Positions 32,715-40,025 of a DNA stretch of 43,737 nucleotides are shown here, one piece after another. This DNA is from Bacillota bacterium (GTDB taxonomy: Bacteria; Bacillota; Dethiobacteria; Dethiobacterales; Dethiobacteraceae). Each line of letters starts with the position of its first letter. Position 1 is the stretch's first letter. The stretch is from positions 1-43,737 of the forward strand of contig JAAYMN010000082.1 in NCBI GenBank assembly GCA_012521345.1, read 5' to 3'. A program made the position numbers and the translations under genes. The notes beneath the pieces are model-generated. The model did no database searches, was not told the DNA's origin, and saw only the letters and a program-made list of their open reading frames with translations.

Positions 32715-33881
32715 TTATCGGCACAGTGGCTGAGTTGCGCTGCTTTTTGCGCACGCTGCCGCGTGATCTGACACTGGACGCCTTTCTCCGGCTGCGTCTT
32801 CAGTGATGCTGCCGGCCAATATCTTGGCCGTATGCAGAGCGGTGGCAACCGCCGCCAGGAAGAAAACAGGATCCTCCTCCGGCGTGCGTCCCATGGTACG
32901 GCACAAAGCGTAATCCGGCGCGAGGCAGTCCAGGGAAAGATTGTCATAGTAGTAAAGAAGGTGCTTTTGGGCCAGTCCGCAGGCCTCAATCTGGCCGGCA
33001 AGATATGCCGCCTCCTCCCCCGCCAGAGCCGGCAGAGGCACATCCACCTCCGCCAGGGCAGCGTCCACTAGCGCCCGCAGCGTGTGGTGGGAGAAGCCAC
33101 GGTGACGCGGGCGGGGGTCGGCAAAGCTGAGGCGCGGCAGGGCAATGGGCCGCCCTTGCAGGGAACAGATTCTATTCAGGTTATCGCCCACTTCCAGGCC
33201 GGAGAAGCCAAAAGGCGTCCCCGTCCCGGCCACACCCGGGCCCATGCAGACAATGGCGGCGTCCGCCCGCAGGACATGCTTGGCCGCCAAAAGACCGCTG
33301 TAGACGGTAACCGCCTCCAGGTCCCCGCCAAAAGCATGACCGCAGGTTACAACCCCGGCGAGCAGCCCCCGCGCCTTTAAGGCGGCGGCAGCCCGGCTGA
33401 GAAAAGCAGGCAGCGCCCCGCCGTCCGTCATCACATAGACAAGGCGGGTGCCCGGCCTGAAATGCTGCAGGGCCAGGGCCAGCGGTGCCAGCATGCTATG
33501 CAGTTCGGCCGCAATGACGGGCATACCGTCCAGGCTGACGGCTTCTTTCATGATTTCGTGGTAGGGGGAGGCCTCTTCTTCCACTGCCAGGACTTTAACC
33601 TGCAGCGGTGTATAACGCAGCTTCATGATATGCCCGGCTCCGGCGGCACTTCGTTCCGGACGGGACAAGTTCAGCACCACAAAATGATAGCCGCCGCTGC
33701 CCAACCCGAGCTCCACTGCCGTGGTGTTAAGCACGACAAAATCCCCCGCGGCGGCCGGGCCGGTGAGGGGGAGATAGTTGAGCGCCTTGGCATCTCCTTC
33801 CCGCAGGCGGACAAGCAGTTCCTCGCAGGTCCCGGACTGCTGCCGAACAGCCAGGACTTCAGCCGTACGGGAGCTATACAT
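32715..33881 (-). CDS. DUF3866 family protein
   Basis: A 388-residue cytoplasmic protein of the DUF3866 family, function unknown. Characteristic segments are VYVMTDGGALPAFLSRAA, VVTCGHAFGGDLEAVTVYSG with KHVLRADAAIVCMGPGVAGTGTPFG, and PRHRGFSHHT. The last 20 or so residues are hydrophilic and variable. The second in-frame ATG is used: AAGGAAG lies 7 bases before it, while an ATG four bases upstream is out of frame. In Peptococcaceae and actinobacteria this family often lies near nudF and steAB, as here. Confidence 0.85.
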   Translation of the reverse strand: MYSSRTAEVLAVRQQSGTCEELLVRLREGDAKALNYLPLTGPAAAGDFVVLNTTAVELGLGSGGYHFVVLNLSRPERSAAGAGHIMKLRYTPLQVKVLAVEEEASPYHEIMKEAVSLDGMPVIAAELHSMLAPLALALQHFRPGTRLVYVMTDGGALPAFLSRAAAALKARGLLAGVVTCGHAFGGDLEAVTVYSGLLAAKHVLRADAAIVCMGPGVAGTGTPFGFSGLEVGDNLNRICSLQGRPIALPRLSFADPRPRHRGFSHHTLRALVDAALAEVDVPLPALAGEEAAYLAGQIEACGLAQKHLLYYYDNLSLDCLAPDYALCRTMGRTPEEDPVFFLAAVATALHTAKILAGSITEDAAGERRPVSDHAAACAKSSATQPLCR

Positions 33882-33933
33882 GCATTTTCTTCCTTTTATC
33901 TTTCGCCGGCATGTGCCTCTTTCCTCCCGTCCT

Positions 33934-34761
33934 TTATTCAAACTGTCCGGTACGCCCCAGGTGATCCAGGAAGCGCAAAAGCGGCTGCCTGTCGATTACG
34001 GCGGACAGCGATACTTTTTCCGTCAGCACGTGCACACCGGCAAGCAGGGCCAAAGACCCCAGTTGCAGCAGGCTGCTGCCAAAAAGCACCGTAAAAAGGC
34101 CAAGGACCGCACCCAGGACATTAGCGCCCGTATCACCCAGCATGCCGCGGGCGGCAAGGTCGCGGGGAAAAAGAATAAAAGCCGCCAGCAAAAAAGGAAA
34201 AAGCAAAAGCACCCCCGCTTCCTTTGGCACAAGCGTGACAAGCAGCAGGGCAAGCAGAAAAAATACTTTAAGGGAGCGTCCCGGCCGCAGGTCCAGCAGG
34301 TTTAGCAAATTGGCGGACAAGGCTACAAGCGCCGCCCGCAAAAAAAGCAGCGGGAAAAAAACAGGCATTCCGCATGTGGCGGCCAGGCAGGCCAAATAGC
34401 CGGCCACAGCCTTGATCAGCCCGGTGGTAATGCTGCCTTCCCGGAAAAAGCGCGCAAAATGGCCGGTAAAACCTTTTGACCGCCGGTCGCCCCAGATATC
34501 GTCCGCCAGGCCAAGGAGACCGAAAGCAAAGACTACCAGCAGGGCACGCCACAAAACGGAAGCTGCAAGCAGTTCCGTCACATAAGCCCAGGCTGCCGCC
34601 AAAAGAAAAACCGGCAAAAAAATTGCCCCCATGCTTTGCGGGATTGCCCTCCCGCGGTAGTTGGGCGCCAGGTGGCCGGCAAGACAGGCCAGCTCCGCCC
34701 ACAAGGGCGCAAAAAGCATTGCCGCCAAGAGACTGAGGACAAGGTAAAAAAACTGCGCCAT
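33934..34761 (-). CDS. MraY/WecA-like polyprenyl-phosphate glycosylphosphotransferase
   Basis: A 275-residue polytopic membrane protein of glycosyltransferase family 4 (PNPT superfamily), shorter than MraY. Conserved sites are Asp87-Asp88 (LLGLADDIWGDRRSKGFTGHF), Asn151/Asn154/Asp157 (NLLNLLDLRPGR) and Asp210 (GDTGANVLGA). Such enzymes transfer a sugar-1-phosphate from a UDP-sugar to a lipid carrier. The canonical MraY/WecA His-rich loop is not evident, and the acceptor and sugar are unknown. It overlaps the GT2 stop by one base (TGATG), so the two are coupled. GAGGGGGCGAGG precedes the ATG. Confidence 0.82.
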   Translation of the reverse strand: MAQFFYLVLSLLAAMLFAPLWAELACLAGHLAPNYRGRAIPQSMGAIFLPVFLLAAAWAYVTELLAASVLWRALLVVFAFGLLGLADDIWGDRRSKGFTGHFARFFREGSITTGLIKAVAGYLACLAATCGMPVFFPLLFLRAALVALSANLLNLLDLRPGRSLKVFFLLALLLVTLVPKEAGVLLLFPFLLAAFILFPRDLAARGMLGDTGANVLGAVLGLFTVLFGSSLLQLGSLALLAGVHVLTEKVSLSAVIDRQPLLRFLDHLGRTGQFE

Positions 34762-35441
34762 CAGCCTCGCCCCCTCTGCTTCAACCAGAGATAACCGCAT
34801 GTTCTGGCCACATCAATAAACTGGCGGCCGCGGTGCAGGAAACCGGCCAGGTTCCTTTTCGTTTCCCGGTGTGTCATTGCCACGGGAATTTCACAGATAC
34901 GAAAGCCTTGCCGGAGGCAGGAAAGTGTCAGCCCCACCTCCACACCAAAACCGTGCAGGCCGCCTCCCGCCTTCTCCCAGACTTCACGCCTAAGAACCCG
35001 CTGGCCGGAAAGGGGGCAGGTGCTGTGAAAACCGCCGCCCAGGCGGATTGCCGCCCGGGCAAAATTTTTTACCAGGCCGAAACCGCCCCGGCCGGAAGAC
35101 GGCGGGAAAGCGGCAATGACCATATCAGCCTGTCCTGCAACCACGGGCGGGATTAAACGGGCAAATTCGGCTGCCGACGCTCCCAGGTCCGCATCAACAA
35201 AACAGAGAATTTCCCCCCGCACCTGCTCTACCCCTGCCGCCAGGGCACCGGCCTTGCCCGCATTGCGCGGCAGGGTGACAACAACCGCCCCGGCCTCTCT
35301 GGCCTTTTGGGCCGTCATATCCCGGGAACCGTCGTCAACCACCACAATTTCACCGACTTCACTGACGGACTGCAGGGCCAATACGGTGGCAGCAATTGTT
35401 TCTTCCTCGTTAAAAGCCGGGATTACGGCTGAAACAAGCAT
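34761..35441 (-). CDS. glycosyltransferase family 2
   Basis: A 226-residue GT-A fold enzyme. SAVIPAFNEEETI is at the start, DDGS at 36-39 and the metal-binding DAD at 83-85. CPLSGQRVLRREVWEKAGG and GFRICEIPVAMTHRETKRN are typical of dolichol-phosphate-type transferases, but it has no membrane segments. It probably moves a sugar from a nucleotide onto a lipid carrier or envelope polymer. It overlaps the steB stop by one base (TAATG) and the MraY-like start by one base, forming a tight cassette. Confidence 0.87.
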   Translation of the reverse strand: MLVSAVIPAFNEEETIAATVLALQSVSEVGEIVVVDDGSRDMTAQKAREAGAVVVTLPRNAGKAGALAAGVEQVRGEILCFVDADLGASAAEFARLIPPVVAGQADMVIAAFPPSSGRGGFGLVKNFARAAIRLGGGFHSTCPLSGQRVLRREVWEKAGGGLHGFGVEVGLTLSCLRQGFRICEIPVAMTHRETKRNLAGFLHRGRQFIDVARTCGYLWLKQRGRG

Positions 35442-36256
35442 TAGGGCACCTCCCTGAAGGCGGGGAGGAAAGCATCGGCACCGGCTTTAATTCCGTAGTT
35501 GCCCGGCACCCCCTGCAGCACGGCCAGCAGGGAAAACTGGCCGAAGACAGTGTCCGCGTTGTCAATAGTGGACATGCCGGCGGCTTTCAGTTCTTCCAGG
35601 GCTGATTTTTTGACCTTGCTGTTTTCGAGACCCACCAGCGCAATGCCGAGGCTTTTTGCCGCGGCTGCCAAGTCCCGGACAAAAACCGTGTCCACTTGCT
35701 CTTTCTCACCCAGAAAAAGCAGCACGGCATCCGCCGCCTCCGGCAATATCAGCTCCGCACTCAGCCGGCCGTCCTGCTGCAGTTCCTGCAGCACTTCCGC
35801 CTGCCTTTCCGCATCACCGGCGGCAAGCAGGTCGCAAACCGCCTGCCCGAGACTCGCTATTGCCTGCTCCCCTGTCCCTTTTGCCGCCACCCGCAGCAGT
35901 GCCACCGGTTCGGCTCCTGCATCCGCCAGCAGTGCCGGCACCGCCTCCGGCAGTTCCGCCGCATGGCAGATCAGGGCAGGCTTTTGCCCTGCCAGGCTGC
36001 CGGGAACATACATGTCATAAAGGGCTTTCTGGTACTGCTCCCATAAATACAGGTCACGCTTTTGTTCCTGGATTTGGGCTTCCAGGCGGCGCTGCTCCTC
36101 CCGCAAGTCGCTGAATTCCAGCGTCAGGCGGTCAATTAGCAGGCGCTGCTGTGTAACAAGCATATCCTCGCTGAAACCGGTACCGATTAGAATCCCCAGG
36201 CCAAGGGCAAGAAAAACGGCAACCAGGGTAATAATGTGATCACGCAGGCGCAGCAT
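35441..36256 (-). CDS. steB: SteB / MctB-like membrane-anchored coiled-coil protein
   Basis: A 271-residue protein of the family often annotated as copper transporter (MctB). One N-terminal membrane segment (about 8-28) is followed by a long coiled coil (about 35-80: RLLIDRLTLEF, LREEQRRLEAQIQEQKRDL). An alpha/beta C-terminal domain ends in a NYGIK block. It has no Cys/Met/His-rich metal motif. In Corynebacterium the steA-steB pair acts in cell division and envelope integrity, and here it directly follows steA. That role fits better than copper transport. AGGAGG precedes the ATG at 36256. Confidence 0.8.
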   Translation of the reverse strand: MLRLRDHIITLVAVFLALGLGILIGTGFSEDMLVTQQRLLIDRLTLEFSDLREEQRRLEAQIQEQKRDLYLWEQYQKALYDMYVPGSLAGQKPALICHAAELPEAVPALLADAGAEPVALLRVAAKGTGEQAIASLGQAVCDLLAAGDAERQAEVLQELQQDGRLSAELILPEAADAVLLFLGEKEQVDTVFVRDLAAAAKSLGIALVGLENSKVKKSALEELKAAGMSTIDNADTVFGQFSLLAVLQGVPGNYGIKAGADAFLPAFREVP

Positions 36257-36266
36257 GGAAACCTCC

Positions 36267-37406
36267 TTATAAGAAGAAACGCAAACGCAGGGCCAAAAGG
36301 CGGAAAAGATGCCGGACAACGGGGCTGGCGCAGGCAATGGCCAAGACGGGAATGCCTGCCGCCAGTGTCAGCAAAAGGAGCGCTCTCCCGGAAACGCGGT
36401 GGCGGTACAGTTGGCTCACGCCCCGTGCGTCAACCAGCCTGTTCCCTACTTTCAGCCGTACCAGAAAAGTGCTGGCCATGCCTTTGCGGCCTTTTTCCAA
36501 GAAATCAATCATATTGGAATGCGTGCCTACCGCCGCAATCAGCCGGGCGCCACATTCATAGGCCAGGAGCAGGGCAATGTCTTCACTGGTGCCGGGCGCC
36601 CGCATCACCTTTGCGTCGAGCCCCAGCCGGCGAATTCTTTCCATCCCGGGGGCCCGCCCGTCCGGGTAGGCGTGGACCACTCTCTCCCTTGCCCTGCATA
36701 AAGCGGCATCACTGACACTGTCCATGTCACCCACCAGCAGGTCGGGTATGTAGCCGTATTCCAGGAGCACATCGGCGCCGCCGTCCACCGCCACCAGGAC
36801 CGGCTTTACTTCATCCAGGTAATGCTTGATTGCCTGCAGGTCTTCCCTGTAAGATTTACCGCGCACAACCACCAGCGCATGGCGGCCGGCAAAAGACGTA
36901 TTGAGCCGGGGAATCTCCAGGCCGCCCAGGATCAGTTCCTTTTCCCGCAGCGCATATTCCAGCGTATTTTGCACAAAGGTCCCAAGCAGGCTGTCCAGGT
37001 TTTTTTCCGCCAACCGCATTTGTTCCTCAATCACTTCCGCGTCCACCACCCTGCCTGTGGCCAATAGCTCGCCTTTGCGCCAGATTTCATTCCCCCGCAA
37101 GGCAATCCGGTCTCCGTCCCGGACGACAGCAAAAAGCTCGCTCCCCGCCAGGTCCAGGTGGGGAATTCCGGCCTGCCATAAAACCAGAGGGCCGTTGTTC
37201 GGATACTTGCCGGAGATGGAAGCAGCCGCGTTAATCACCGCCCTCACCCTGCGGTCCGCCAGGGAGCGGGCGGCCAGTTCGTCCAGGTCGCGGTGGTCTA
37301 TGATGGCAATATCACCCGGCTCCAGGCGTTCCGCCAGCGTTTTTGTCCGCCTCCCCAGGCGGGCCGGTCCACTTATGACCGCTGTGTAAGCAAACGGCAG
37401 CCGCAT
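36267..37406 (-). CDS. steA: SteA-like cytokinetic protein (thiamin pyrophosphokinase-like fold)
   Basis: A 379-residue protein. The N-terminal region (about 1-165) includes DIAIIDHRDLDELAARSL. The central domain resembles the thiamin pyrophosphokinase catalytic fold (VAVDGGADVLLEYGYIPDLLVGDMDSV, about 205-231). The C-terminus has hydrophobic segments (LLLLTLAAGIPVLAIACA) and a basic tail. In Corynebacterium SteA is a cytokinetic ring protein; kinase activity has not been established. GGATGGGAA lies 4 bases before the ATG. It begins a run with steB, two glycosyltransferase-type genes and DUF3866, just after the spo0A terminator. Confidence 0.85.
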   Translation of the reverse strand: MRLPFAYTAVISGPARLGRRTKTLAERLEPGDIAIIDHRDLDELAARSLADRRVRAVINAAASISGKYPNNGPLVLWQAGIPHLDLAGSELFAVVRDGDRIALRGNEIWRKGELLATGRVVDAEVIEEQMRLAEKNLDSLLGTFVQNTLEYALREKELILGGLEIPRLNTSFAGRHALVVVRGKSYREDLQAIKHYLDEVKPVLVAVDGGADVLLEYGYIPDLLVGDMDSVSDAALCRARERVVHAYPDGRAPGMERIRRLGLDAKVMRAPGTSEDIALLLAYECGARLIAAVGTHSNMIDFLEKGRKGMASTFLVRLKVGNRLVDARGVSQLYRHRVSGRALLLLTLAAGIPVLAIACASPVVRHLFRLLALRLRFFL

Positions 37407-37434
37407 CCGCTTCCCATCCTGTCCTTTTTCTTTC

Positions 37435-37464
37435 TAGTATGTTAATCGTGCCATAAATTAAACA
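37435..37464 (-). promoter_or_regulatory. candidate promoter of the steA operon with a SigG-like -10
   Basis: Minus strand TGTTTA, 17 bases, CATACTA. The -10 equals the SigG consensus CATACTA and the -35 matches TGAATA at 4 of 6. A vegetative promoter overlapping here is equally possible, since CATACT is also a passable sigma-A -10. Confidence 0.35.
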
Positions 37465-37472
37465 TCCTGACA

Positions 37473-37513
37473 GAAAAAAACTGCCTGCCGGGTTAGATTC
37501 TTCCCCGGCAGGC
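37473..37513 (-). terminator. terminator after spo0A
   Basis: Perfect 10-bp stem GCCTGCCGGG / CCCGGCAGGC with an 11-base loop, followed by A, G and seven T on the minus strand, about 40 bases past the spo0A stop. Confidence 0.95.
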
Positions 37514-37551
37514 GAAAATTTGGCAAGTAAGTAAAGATAATGACGGACAGA

Positions 37552-38319
37552 CTAGTGCGCAACTTTGCCGTACAGGCGCAGGCGGTCGGCAACCAAAGCA
37601 ATAAATTCTGAGTTGGTCGGCTTGCCCCGTTCCGTATTGACGGTATAGCCGAAAAATTTCCTGATGGTTTCAATGTTGTTGCGTGACCAGGCTACCTCAA
37701 TGGCGTGACGGATTGCCCTTTCCACCCTGGAGCTGGTAGTATCGAATTTTTCAGCAATGCGCGGGTAGAGCACTTTGGTGACAGATCCCAGTATATCCAC
37801 TTCCTCCACGACCATCATGATTGCTTCACGCAGATAGTGGTAACCTTTAATATGGGCAGGGATGCCGATTTCATGGATTATATTGGTGACATCTGCCTCC
37901 AGATTGGATTTCTTAAACGGGCGCGCAAGTGTGGAAACAGTCGGTGCCGTTTTTTCACTGGCTCCCAGCAGCCGGATCCTTTCCACCAAAACATCCATGT
38001 TGAAAGGTTTGAGAATATAATAGGTCGCCCCCAGTTCCACCGCTTTGCGTGTGATATCCTCCTGGCCGAAAGCCGTCAGCATGATCACTTTCGGCTTGTT
38101 ACTCATTTTGTTCAGCTGTTCCAGGACGCCAAGGCCGTCCAGGTGGGGCATGATAATATCCAGCAAAAGGATATCAGGCGGGTTGTTGGCAATCAACTCC
38201 AGCGTTTCTTTGCCGTTGTACGCCTTTCCGACAATTTCAATATCCGGCTGCTGTTCCAGGTATTCCACCAAAAGATCGCTAAATTCTCTATTGTCATCCG
38301 CAACAAATACTTTTAGCAT
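37552..38319 (-). CDS. spo0A: sporulation master response regulator Spo0A
   Basis: Phosphorelay-controlled transcription factor that commits cells to sporulation. It is 255 residues. The receiver domain has acidic Asp8-Asp9, the phosphoacceptor Asp54 (LLLDIIMP), Thr82 and Lys104 (LKPF). The C-terminal DNA-binding domain (about 150-255) includes [19 protein letters not shown] and the recognition region [24 protein letters not shown] lies 9 bases before the ATG at 38319. The frame is open to 38466, but those codons cross the promoter. It stands as its own unit between terminators, after spoIVB as in most spore formers. Confidence 0.98.
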   Translation of the reverse strand: MLKVFVADDNREFSDLLVEYLEQQPDIEIVGKAYNGKETLELIANNPPDILLLDIIMPHLDGLGVLEQLNKMSNKPKVIMLTAFGQEDITRKAVELGATYYILKPFNMDVLVERIRLLGASEKTAPTVSTLARPFKKSNLEADVTNIIHEIGIPAHIKGYHYLREAIMMVVEEVDILGSVTKVLYPRIAEKFDTTSSRVERAIRHAIEVAWSRNNIETIRKFFGYTVNTERGKPTNSEFIALVADRLRLYGKVAH

Positions 38320-38371
38320 CCCTTTATCTCCTCCTGAATCTGACGATAATGATTTTTCTTTCCAGTCAGAA

Positions 38372-38400
38372 TTATTCGACATCTGGAGGGATATTCCTTT
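38372..38400 (-). promoter_or_regulatory. SigH-type spo0A promoter with overlapping Spo0A box
   Basis: Minus strand AAAGGAATA, 11 bases, GTCGAATAA agrees fully with the SigH pattern RNAGGAWWW-N11/12-RNNGAATWW. The -10 overlaps TGTCGAA (38375-38381), an exact match to the Spo0A box TGNCGAA. A start near 38365 would leave a leader of about 46 bases. Binding there would block or tune the promoter, suggesting autoregulation. Confidence 0.8.
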
Positions 38401-38451
38401 CCCCCGGCGGCAAAAAGAGAAAGAATTTTTTCTCTCTTTATCAGCGACAAG

Positions 38452-38475
38452 AAAAACACCCTGCACGGGTGTTTT
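38452..38475 (-). terminator. terminator after spoIVB
   Basis: AAAACACCC / GGGTGTTTTT stem with a 5-base loop and a T run on the minus strand, starting about 13 bases past the spoIVB stop. A second weaker A/T-rich hairpin (AAAGAGA/TCTCTTT) lies just downstream. Confidence 0.88.
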
Positions 38476-38487
38476 CCTGTAACAACG

Positions 38488-39828
38488 CTAAAGGGCAACC
38501 TGCTTCGGTTCCACTTCGGCTGTTTCATTGAAAATACCGGCCGCTTCAACCATCCATTCGGCAAAGACAGCATACCCGCGGGTTGGATCGTTGACAAAAA
38601 CATGGGTGATCGCACCGGCTAAACGGCCGTCCTGAATAATGGGGCTGCCGCTCATTCCCTGGACTATGCCGCCCGTCTCCTTTAAAAGGCGTTCGTCGGT
38701 AATGGCAATGACCATTCCCTTGTCACTGGGGCGCGACTGGTTGTAGACGCGCTGAATTTCAATGGCAAAACGTTCAATGGTCGTCCCGTCCACAACGGTC
38801 AGGATTTCCGCCGGTCCCGGCCTGACCTGGGAAATCAGCGCCACAGGTATGGCTTTTCGCTCTTCTCCCGCCACCGGCTCCAGGCTGTGCAGGGTGCCAA
38901 AAATGCCAAAGAGGCAGTTTTTGTCAATGGTACCGGCCAGGTCCTTGCCTTCCTGGAAAATGCCGGTTTTTTCCCCGGGATAGCCCCGCCGCGCCGCCTT
39001 GATGCTGACAATATTTGCTTTCACTATCTGGCCGTCCCGGATTTCAATGGGCTGGTTCGTGTCCACATCGGTGATGACATGTCCCAGCGCACCGTATCGT
39101 TTTGTTTTTGGATCGTAAAAAGTCAGCGTTCCGACGCCTGCGGCTGAATCACGGACATAGAGGCCAATCCGGGGCTGCTTTGTTTCCTGGCAGAGCAACG
39201 GCTTTACCTCTACCGTAAATTGCTGATCGCCTCTTTTAATGGTAAAGGAAAGCTTGTCTTTTTTGGCGGCCTCTTCCCTGATAATCTGTGCTACCTGATT
39301 GGCATCCTGCAAATCACGGCCGTTGATGGCAAGCAGCACATCACCCACGATTATGCCTGCATCCTTTGCCGGCGATGTTGTGCTGTCCGGCCCGTGCACC
39401 TGGTGATGGCCCACCACCAGCACGCCTTCACTGTGCAGTTTGATGCCGATGGAATGCCCGCCCGGTACCAGTTTTTTCTCGGGCAGTACATTGACTGTCA
39501 GCTGCCGCAGGGGAATTATGCCGAACAGGCGGAATTCAAGATTGACAGAGCCCATCTTTTCAGCCACAAACTGCAGCGGCAAACGCAGGTCAAGCTTGTT
39601 GCCGTCCCTGGAAACAGGTACACCGTTAAGCTGCAGGATGCCGTCCTTGTCTCCGCGGACCGATACCGGCAGGGGGCTTGCTATGTTAACATAATGTATA
39701 TCCCCCTCAAAGATCCGCAAGTCATCCTGCAGGGCAAGCCAGATGCGCCAGGGAAAAGTCACAAGCAGCAGCAGGATGAGCCCCACCAGCGAAAAAACCA
39801 GCTTCCGCCTGCTATACTGTTTTCTCAC
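38488..39828 (-). CDS. spoIVB: SpoIVB signalling serine protease (S55, PDZ domain)
   Basis: Forespore-secreted protease that cleaves SpoIVFA to activate pro-sigma-K processing in Bacillus. It is 446 residues. A basic N-terminus and membrane/signal segment (about 8-30) precede a PDZ domain (SPAKDAGIIVGDVLLAINGRDL, about 152-173) and the S55 protease domain. By alignment with B. subtilis (H236, D363, S378) the triad is His250 (ALGHVIT), Asp377 (AITDERLL) and Ser392 (GMSGSPI), with identical spacing of H and S. AAGGAG lies 10 bases before the GTG at 39828; an earlier GTG at 39849 is 14 bases from GGAGGTG, so either may start. It follows recN. Confidence 0.95.
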   Translation of the reverse strand: MRKQYSRRKLVFSLVGLILLLLVTFPWRIWLALQDDLRIFEGDIHYVNIASPLPVSVRGDKDGILQLNGVPVSRDGNKLDLRLPLQFVAEKMGSVNLEFRLFGIIPLRQLTVNVLPEKKLVPGGHSIGIKLHSEGVLVVGHHQVHGPDSTTSPAKDAGIIVGDVLLAINGRDLQDANQVAQIIREEAAKKDKLSFTIKRGDQQFTVEVKPLLCQETKQPRIGLYVRDSAAGVGTLTFYDPKTKRYGALGHVITDVDTNQPIEIRDGQIVKANIVSIKAARRGYPGEKTGIFQEGKDLAGTIDKNCLFGIFGTLHSLEPVAGEERKAIPVALISQVRPGPAEILTVVDGTTIERFAIEIQRVYNQSRPSDKGMVIAITDERLLKETGGIVQGMSGSPIIQDGRLAGAITHVFVNDPTRGYAVFAEWMVEAAGIFNETAEVEPKQVAL

Positions 39829-39894
39829 GCGGTTATCACTCCTTACCACATCGGTGGTTGAATCACCTCCGAAAATTAAAGAAAAGTGTAATTT

Positions 39895-39923
39895 TAAGAT
39901 AACCGCGGCACATTTTTTTATGC
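39895..39923 (-). promoter_or_regulatory. candidate SigF-type promoter of spoIVB
   Basis: Minus strand GCATA, 14 bases, GGTTATCTTA. The -35 fits GYATA and the -10 keeps GG, A at position 5 and the T-A end, but two inner positions of the SigF pattern differ. No SigG CATNNTA is seen at proper spacing. The intergenic region 39829-40001 holds nothing else I can assign. Confidence 0.4.
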
Positions 39924-40001
39924 GAATTTAGTTAACATAATTTCTTTGTATCATCTGGCTTAACTGTCAGGCAAAGAAGTGAACGAAAATTTTTGTTTAA
40001 T

Positions 40002-40025
40002 AAAAAAACCTTCCTCCTCGGAAGG
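40002..40025 (-). terminator. terminator directly after recN
   Basis: CCTTCC / GGAAGG stem with a GAGGA loop and seven T on the minus strand, adjoining the recN stop codon. Confidence 0.93.

Noticed and set aside
35441-36256. Copper transporter function for the MctB-like gene
   Set aside because: No metal-binding Cys/Met/His pattern seen; the steA neighbour and coiled coil support a SteB role.
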